The notes under the pieces: model-generated
What the model was told of the DNA's origin: nothing
Database searches by the model: none
Seen by the model: the letters and a program-made list of their open reading frames with translations, nothing else
Assembly: GCA_014804285.1 (NCBI GenBank)
Contig: JAAVAA010000097.1
Location: forward strand, 1-36,751
Source of the DNA: Lachnospiraceae bacterium
GTDB lineage: Bacteria > Bacillota > Clostridia > Lachnospirales > Lachnospiraceae
Length of the DNA stretch: 36,751 bases
Direction of reading: 5' to 3'
Program-made: the position numbers and the translations under genes
Shown here: positions 32,251 to 36,751 of the stretch, in pieces
How positions within the stretch are numbered: the first letter of the stretch is position 1
Layout of the letters: each line of letters starts with the position of its first letter

Positions 32251-32826
32251 GTGATAAACGATAAGGAGATTAATGACTTTCAAGAAAAAAGTGGCTTTAA
32301 AATACCACGACATTTTCAAAATTTTTTAAAACAAAATAACGGTTATAGTTTTAATGGTGGAGTTATATTGTATTCGTTGGATGAGTTGGAGGAAATGAAT
32401 GAAAGTTTGCAGGTTCAAATGTATCAGCCTGATTATATGGCGATAGGCGATGATGGGGGTGGGCTAATTTTTTTGATGGAACAGGAAATAGATGCAGATG
32501 AGATTTTCGTAGTTGATATTTCAGATTATGAATTGGAAACTGCATTTTGCAAGATTAATGGATTTGAAGACTGGTTTAGCGGAGGTTGTTTAATTCCTCA
32601 AAAAGTTGATAACAGTAATACAGAATCAGATAAGAATGGAAATATATATTTGGTAAAGTTGCCTTCTAACGGAATAAAAGATTTGGTGAAAATGAAGCAA
32701 ATATTTGGAATGGATATTGCTATGTCAGAATTATTGAAAATGTCAAAAACATTACCATGCAAATTAATGTCAAATATAAAATATGCAAAAGTTAAAAAAA
32801 TTAATACAAGAATTTGGAGAATCTGA
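32251..32826 (+). CDS. SMI1/KNR4 (SUKH) family protein, 3' end shifted
   Basis: A 191-codon ORF starting at GTG with AGGGGTG upstream. Residues 1-110 are a SUKH domain: FKIPRHFQNFLKQNNG, then YSLDELEEMNE and AIGDDGGGLIFL. Residues 125-180 (IYLVKLPSNGIKDLVKMKQIFG) form a second small domain resembling the L7/L12 C-terminal fold. SUKH proteins are immunity proteins against nuclease and other toxins. A run of seven A (about 32793-32799) shifts the end: removing one A gives LIQEFGESDIFEFRD and a stop at 32848, which looks more natural than the encoded INTRIWRI. Confidence 0.75.
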   Translation: MINDKEINDFQEKSGFKIPRHFQNFLKQNNGYSFNGGVILYSLDELEEMNESLQVQMYQPDYMAIGDDGGGLIFLMEQEIDADEIFVVDISDYELETAFCKINGFEDWFSGGCLIPQKVDNSNTESDKNGNIYLVKLPSNGIKDLVKMKQIFGMDIAMSELLKMSKTLPCKLMSNIKYAKVKKINTRIWRI

Positions 32827-32984
32827 TATATTTGAATTTCGGGATTAGATAAAGTTCTGATGGGATGAACATTACGGCTATTAATAAACTGTATGACAAA
32901 TTAATTTTTTATAAGTGCTAATGTTCAGGAAAGCTTTATTGTATATTAAGAACAAAATCAGTTTATTTATTGAGAGGATAAAAT

Positions 32985-33425
32985 ATGGACAAGTGTAGTT
33001 TTCAAAATAAGGTTAAAAAGATTGCAGAAAAGGAACCAATATTATTTGCTTTAGAGTCAGACAGTAAAGCAGATAGCGAAATGATTGAAGACGTTGAAAG
33101 TTATTATGGTATAAAATTACCTGATGCATATAAGGATTTTGTAAACCAGTATGGTGGAGGATATTTTGGCTATATCGTAGTGTATTCTTGCGATAGTAAT
33201 GGTATGTTTTATATCAAGGATAATGTATTAAAAGAATGGGTTTTCGAAAAAGGTTTCTTACCAGTTGTTGATTTCGAAACGGGAGATTTACTTGGCTTTC
33301 AAGTAAAGGAAGGCGTATGTCAGAGCACAGTTACTGAGTATTTGCACGAAGAAAATGAATTACATGAAATGAATATGGATTTTTATGAGATTTTGCTAAA
33401 ATATGGTTTGAAATTTAGTGAATAA
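32985..33425 (+). CDS. SMI1/KNR4 (SUKH) family immunity-type protein
   Basis: A 146-residue acidic cytoplasmic protein. YGIKLPDAYKDFVNQYGGGYFGYIVVYS is the characteristic SUKH opening, and LPVVDFETGDLLGF with the EYLHEENEL region completes the domain. Likely an immunity protein for a polymorphic or contact-dependent toxin; the toxin is not in the window. GAGAGGA precedes the ATG. The 136-base gap before it holds no visible gene. Confidence 0.8.
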   Translation: MDKCSFQNKVKKIAEKEPILFALESDSKADSEMIEDVESYYGIKLPDAYKDFVNQYGGGYFGYIVVYSCDSNGMFYIKDNVLKEWVFEKGFLPVVDFETGDLLGFQVKEGVCQSTVTEYLHEENELHEMNMDFYEILLKYGLKFSE

Positions 33426-33520
33426 AATTTATTAGCATTTTGCACACGTCTTTGAAAGATAATCAAAAGGTCAGATTTGTAACTATTAATATCAAATTAA
33501 ATAAGAAAGTACAAGAAACT

Positions 33521-33823
33521 ATGGATAAAGTAGATATATTAATTGATTTATTATTAGGAGACGAGGGATTTCTTATAAAGTTAAGACTTGGACAAGGCTT
33601 TGATAATAGTAAGTTTGAAAAAATAAAAGTTGTTTTGAAGGAATTGGCATTAGAATGGGAAAAGGAGAGTGCTATTCCCAAAAAAGCGTGTGATATATTT
33701 GTCGATTTTTCTCTAGCAATAGAAGGTACACTAAATTTATATGATGAGTCCACGCGCTATATCATAATGAAAGCAGAAGATGACATTATGGATTTAATAA
33801 GAGCTTGTGTTTGTAATTATTAA
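33521..33823 (+). CDS. small acidic helical protein, immunity-like position
   Basis: Unrecognised. From the first ATG the product has 100 residues, mostly helical, with LIDLLLGDEGFLIKLRLGQGF and FEKIKVVLKELALEWEKE. The track ORF (33440) begins at a TTG without a ribosome site; even ATG 33521 has only a weak one (AAGAAAG), so the 5' end may be lost. Very AT-rich, like the neighbouring SUKH gene. Position in the row suggests another immunity protein; nothing in the sequence proves it. Confidence 0.5.
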   Translation: MDKVDILIDLLLGDEGFLIKLRLGQGFDNSKFEKIKVVLKELALEWEKESAIPKKACDIFVDFSLAIEGTLNLYDESTRYIIMKAEDDIMDLIRACVCNY

Positions 33824-33916
33824 AGAAAATGAGAAATTTTGTATTTCCTAACTTAACTTTTTGTTTTCACAGATTATGATGTAACCACACAGGCTGATAC
33901 AGAAAAGAGGTACTTT

Positions 33917-35032
33917 ATGAAAACTTTTTCTTATTTTTTGTTTGAGAATTTTGACGCGGATTTGGAGTCGGAAAATCCCGACAATCCACGCCGGATCATA
34001 AGTGCCCAGGCAGATGCTATTCTGGCTCGAGTAGCCGAATTTTCTCCGCTGGCCTGCTCAGTTACTCAGCTGCGGGATGAATTTGGCACAGAGGCAGTGA
34101 GACGATTGATTACCGCTGGAGTTTTTCGCGAGCAGGAAGGACAGATTGCTTATGATACGCCCATCTTTTTGGAAGAGGACGTGCCTGTCTTGAAAGCTTT
34201 TTCCGCTACTGCTGCGGCTCCGCTGGCGGGTAGACTGTGGAACCTCCGTAATAAACTGTGGGACACTGTCGGAGGAATCAACAACGGTTTTAGCCCACAG
34301 GTTAATTTATACCATATCCTTTGCGGCATGGTCTTCGATGGATTTTTCTTCGATTACCTGGGCAAAAGAGGAGTAGTCGCCACTTCTCGGCGTCATCCAT
34401 CGGGACTGGACTATCTTTCTGTTATCTATGAGGATTGCCCGGAACTGACGCAGTTTTCTAACGGTTTGCTATGCTCTTACAACCGGTTGACAGATGGGAA
34501 GATTGCTCTGGAATCCTTCGGTGACGCAAACGGCGACCGCTTTGACCTTTACCGTTGTTTCCGTCTGCGGGAAACTGGGCGCATGCCGGAACGATTTAAA
34601 CAGGCTTGGGAACTGCTGGATAAACTGCCGAAAGGCAAGGAGCGGAACCTGCTTCTGGATAGCGCTCGTTCCCTTTTGCAAGGTAATGAGTGTTCGGAAG
34701 AGTGCCGTGCTATTCTTGAATTGTTCGGATATGTAAAGGACGGAGATATATGCGTCCCAGTATTCAATCAGACGGATGAGCCGATTATTACTGATTTGGC
34801 AGAATTGATTAAGGAAAACCTTTATGATGCAGTGGTGCATACCCTGCAAAAGATACAGACGAACTTAGAGATCACCGCCGCGAGGCATGGCGTTCCAGCC
34901 AGCGAGATTGCAAATGAATTATATCATATTCTTTTTGGCGCTATCAACGAAGAACTTGTAAAGCGAGGGCTTACGGCTGCTCCGCCATACAAGCCGGGGG
35001 AAGGCCGATATCTACAATGCATCGAATGGTGA
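33917..35032 (+). CDS. conserved hypothetical, winged-helix-like N-terminus
   Basis: A 371-residue soluble protein of unknown function. The N-terminal 90 residues (ILARVAEFSPLACSVTQLRDEFG then AVRRLITAGVFREQEGQIAYD) look like a winged-helix domain. The rest is mainly helical with LWDTVGGINNGFSPQVNLYHIL and a C-terminal region ending in AAPPYKPGEGRYLQCIEW. Base and codon use are clearly less AT-rich than the genes on either side, so it came from a different source. AGAGG lies upstream of the ATG. No toxin, nuclease or transposase motif was seen. Confidence 0.65.
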   Translation: MKTFSYFLFENFDADLESENPDNPRRIISAQADAILARVAEFSPLACSVTQLRDEFGTEAVRRLITAGVFREQEGQIAYDTPIFLEEDVPVLKAFSATAAAPLAGRLWNLRNKLWDTVGGINNGFSPQVNLYHILCGMVFDGFFFDYLGKRGVVATSRRHPSGLDYLSVIYEDCPELTQFSNGLLCSYNRLTDGKIALESFGDANGDRFDLYRCFRLRETGRMPERFKQAWELLDKLPKGKERNLLLDSARSLLQGNECSEECRAILELFGYVKDGDICVPVFNQTDEPIITDLAELIKENLYDAVVHTLQKIQTNLEITAARHGVPASEIANELYHILFGAINEELVKRGLTAAPPYKPGEGRYLQCIEW

Positions 35033-35113
35033 GATTGGGTTCCATTGATGCAGAAGATATGCAAGCTAAGGTGCTGCATACGGAAGTTTATTGTTGAACC
35101 AGAAGGAGAAGAA

Positions 35114-35251
35114 GTGATAGCATTAGAAAATAATAAACAATTTAGTAATAAGTTTTACGGTACTAGAAATACACGAAAGTGGTATGATGATGATAAAAAT
35201 GGGGTAAGGCATGGCTTAGGGGGCGTGGATATCCACAATAACAGGAGGTAG
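35114..35251 (+). CDS. small ORF before the Imm26 gene
   Basis: A GTG start with AAGGAGAAG upstream opens a 45-residue basic peptide (ALENNKQFSNKFYGTRNTRK, DIHNNRR). It ends six bases before the Imm26 start. The track extends it upstream to 35045. It could be the surviving 3' end of a toxin gene whose immunity gene follows, or a small real gene. No family recognised. Confidence 0.35.
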   Translation: MIALENNKQFSNKFYGTRNTRKWYDDDKNGVRHGLGGVDIHNNRR

Positions 35252-35256
35252 GAATA

Positions 35257-35733
35257 TTGTCATTTAATTATTTAATTTCAATGAAAAAATCCAGAAAAAA
35301 ACCGCAAGAGGGAGATGTATTTGTATTACAACCTATTAAGGATGTGTTTTATTATGGAAAGGTTATTCAAACAAATCTTAAAAGTGTAGATTCTTTTATT
35401 AATGGGATGACACTGATATATATATATAAGTATTGTTCTAATAATAAGGTAATACCAAATGATTTGGAAAATGAGGAACTTTTAATTGCGCCGGTAATTG
35501 TCAATCATCAACCATGGTGGAAAGGATATTTTGAAACTATAGGTAATGTCGGTGTGTCTGAGAATGATAGAAATATAGACTTTGCCTTTTGGGATATATT
35601 AAGAAAAAAATATGTTGACATTAATGGGCAAATAATATTGTTAAATAGTGAGCCTAAATACCGAAGTATTCATGGATTGGGAAGTTATGGGGTTGTAGGA
35701 AAAGATGTACAAAAGGCACTTGGACGGGGGTAG
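35257..35733 (+). CDS. Imm26-like immunity protein
   Basis: A 158-residue protein. KKPQEGDVFVLQPIKDVFYYGKVIQ is the family-type opening of Imm26, where a beta-barrel start follows a short basic tail, and IAPVIVNHQPWWKGYFETIG and FWDILRKKYVDINGQ are also typical. Imm26 proteins accompany polymorphic toxins of several nuclease classes. The start codon is TTG, supported by AGGAGG eight bases upstream. No intact toxin precedes it. Confidence 0.75.
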   Translation: MSFNYLISMKKSRKKPQEGDVFVLQPIKDVFYYGKVIQTNLKSVDSFINGMTLIYIYKYCSNNKVIPNDLENEELLIAPVIVNHQPWWKGYFETIGNVGVSENDRNIDFAFWDILRKKYVDINGQIILLNSEPKYRSIHGLGSYGVVGKDVQKALGRG

Positions 35734-35848
35734 CAAGCTGAAACGCCTGAAAGAATACACAGGCGTTATTCTGACGGTATTGCTGGATATGATCGCGGAG
35801 GTAAATTATGAGACAGACAAATTTGCAATTCCATGCAAGAAGAAATGA
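35705..35848 (+). pseudogene. short orphan reading frame between immunity genes
   Basis: Overlapping the end of the Imm26 gene and the start of the next, a 47-codon frame reads LKRLKEYTGVILTVLLDMIA and ends in KKK. It is less AT-rich than its neighbours between 35730 and 35800. It may be a scrap of a mobile or toxin gene that left a ribosome site for the next gene. Not recognised. Confidence 0.25.
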
Positions 35849-36287
35849 AATTATAAATTTTATTGGAAAGATTGTTAATGAAAATAATTTAAAGGCATTT
35901 GGGATAACACTATTTCCAGAATATGAAGCGAAAGAAATATTTCTTTCTGATAAGGAGATGTATGAATATTATAATGAAATTGTTGTATGTAAAAGCTGGA
36001 TAGAAATTAGCAACAAAGAACAATATAACGAATATTTAAATGAGAAAAGAGGCGATTTGATTATCTACTTAGGAAAAGACGATGAAACAGAGTTGGATGA
36101 ATCTAGTATGGGAGCTCTTTCAAACGATAATATTGATGTTTTTTGGAAAAAAGTGATAACTCAGTTTAAAAAGGAATTATTGAAAGGGGCTTATGTCGTA
36201 TCTCCCAATGGGTGTGGTAGATATTATCCTAATCATTGGTATACCAAAGGGGCAAAAGATGCTTACGAAAAGGGCATAATTATTTAG
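35808..36287 (+). CDS. hypothetical protein, immunity-like
   Basis: A 159-residue acidic cytoplasmic protein with a basic C-terminal patch (GRYYPNHWYTKGAKDAYEKG). No motif recognised. It shares the size, composition and single-gene setting of the other genes in the row, so it may be an immunity protein. GGAGG lies at good distance before the ATG. Confidence 0.6.
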   Translation: MRQTNLQFHARRNEIINFIGKIVNENNLKAFGITLFPEYEAKEIFLSDKEMYEYYNEIVVCKSWIEISNKEQYNEYLNEKRGDLIIYLGKDDETELDESSMGALSNDNIDVFWKKVITQFKKELLKGAYVVSPNGCGRYYPNHWYTKGAKDAYEKGIII

Positions 36288-36402
36288 CAGGGACCAGGAT
36301 GGAATCGATATCTATTAGAAAAGCAGATGGATGAAAATATTTCAATGTAGACTAAAAATTTGTAGGAGGATGCTAAGGATATAGATATGTAATCAGGACG
36401 GT

Positions 36403-36573
36403 TCAATTGTCCCGATTTTTATGAGATACGGGGTATCCGTTTCCTTGAAGATCAGTGGTAATATCGTTGAGACGCTGCTTTTCGGAGCGATTTTTCTTCT
36501 CATTGATAATACCGCTTTCCCAAGCTCCTTTTGGGGCAGTGCGGATGCGCTTGTTTTTATCAGTTGCCTTCAT
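36403..36573 (-). CDS. small basic protein, not in the ORF track
   Basis: On the minus strand GGAGG followed by ATA and ATG (36573) opens a 56-residue basic protein (MKATDKNKRIRTAPKGAWES, then INEKKNRSEKQRLNDITTDL). It lacks any rare-codon or stop disruption and is less AT-rich than the flanks. The region downstream (36402-36330) shows nothing. It overlaps the 5' half of the plus-strand ORF 36421-36738, which is then spurious. No family recognised; such short basic genes are common in mobile elements. Confidence 0.45.
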   Translation of the reverse strand: MKATDKNKRIRTAPKGAWESGIINEKKNRSEKQRLNDITTDLQGNGYPVSHKNRDN

Positions 36574-36585
36574 TATGACCTCCTG

Positions 36586-36738
36586 GATTTTGATAGAATT
36601 AGTATAACCAAAAAATGGAGAAATATAAGGATACTTGCAAACAATGAGATAACAGAGGAATTAAGTAAGCACTCTGATAAGTTTGGCGATTGGCAGTGTG
36701 CTTATAGCGGATACAAAACGGAGGAGAATAATTTTTAA
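36586..36738 (+). pseudogene. 3' remnant of an upstream gene
   Basis: The final part of the track ORF 36421-36738 reads like a genuine protein tail (NEITEELSKHSDKFGDWQCA, then YSGYKTEENNF) in AT-rich DNA, unlike the first half, which is antisense to the small minus-strand gene. It has no start of its own. Its stop TAA overlaps the next ATG by one base, the arrangement of a toxin end followed by its immunity gene. Confidence 0.35.
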
Positions 36739-36751
36739 TGGATGATATAAA
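36738..36751 (+). CDS. 5' end of a gene running off the window
   Basis: ATG at 36738 follows GGAGGAG (36720-36726) and overlaps the preceding stop as TAATG. Only MDDI and one base remain, so nothing can be said of the product. Confidence 0.5.

Noticed and set aside
33440-33520. TTG start of the ORF at 33440
   Set aside because: No ribosome site; the segment to 33520 reads as non-coding or remnant sequence.
36421-36585. 5' half of the 105-codon plus-strand ORF
   Set aside because: No ribosome site and antisense to a better small gene on the minus strand; only the last third looks coding.

Overview
The window reads as chromosomal DNA of a butyrate-forming Lachnospiraceae (Clostridia, cluster XIVa). 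The basis is the gene order thl-crt-hbd-bcd-etfB-etfA, a tRNA-Met T-box in front of metG, AGGAGG-type ribosome binding sites throughout, and several families common in that group (M56/BlaI pairs, SH3-like surface proteins, Rpn nucleases, SUKH/Imm immunity genes). Genus and species cannot be settled from the sequence alone. No rRNA, tRNA, CRISPR array or intact insertion sequence was seen.

Layout. (1) 1-2410: a consensus promoter, a yybP-ykoY (Mn2+) riboswitch with an overlapping intrinsic terminator, then hflK-hflC. (2) 2444-8780: the central butyrate operon from two tandem promoters, with strong hairpins between the first genes and a clean terminator after etfA. It converts acetyl-CoA to butyryl-CoA; Bcd/EtfAB is expected to bifurcate electrons to crotonyl-CoA and ferredoxin. 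The terminal step (but or ptb-buk) is not here. (3) 8.8-13.2 kb: accessory genes, comprising an orphan RhuM-family gene, a minus-strand run (MFS transporter, four-helix membrane protein, SH3-like surface protein) and a small gene resembling a phage-type nuclease domain. (4) 13.3-17.4 kb: two loci that each pair an XRE regulator with a related membrane protein; the second membrane gene is frameshifted and internally deleted. (5) 17.5-24.1 kb: ybaK, a small TM protein, mtnA, a MATE exporter, a class II aldolase, and an ABC ATPase/permease pair. mtnA plus aldolase suggests 5'-deoxynucleoside (methylthioadenosine/5'-deoxyadenosine) salvage of the DHAP-shunt type. (6) 24.2-26.2 kb: metG on the minus strand behind a Met T-box. 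(7) 26.3-29.1 kb: a BlaI/BlaR1-like pair with two operator boxes and no penicillin-binding sensor domain; its tail is a helical repeat array resembling one in the XRE regulator at 14.7 kb. (8) 29.2-31.6 kb: Nudix hydrolase, GNAT acetyltransferase, Rpn-family nuclease.

(9) 31.6 kb to the end is a distinct, mostly very AT-rich island. It looks like an array of orphan immunity genes of polymorphic toxin systems (Imm42-like, two SUKH/SMI1-KNR4 proteins, Imm26-like, unknown small acidic proteins) separated by short coding scraps that look like toxin 3' ends. Two of these genes carry single-base indels in poly-A runs. No full-length toxin or secretion gene is present. One less AT-rich gene (33917-35032) interrupts the array.

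Most worth following up: the Mn2+ riboswitch in front of hflKC, the duplicated XRE/membrane-protein module, the repeat array shared by two unrelated regulators, and the immunity island.
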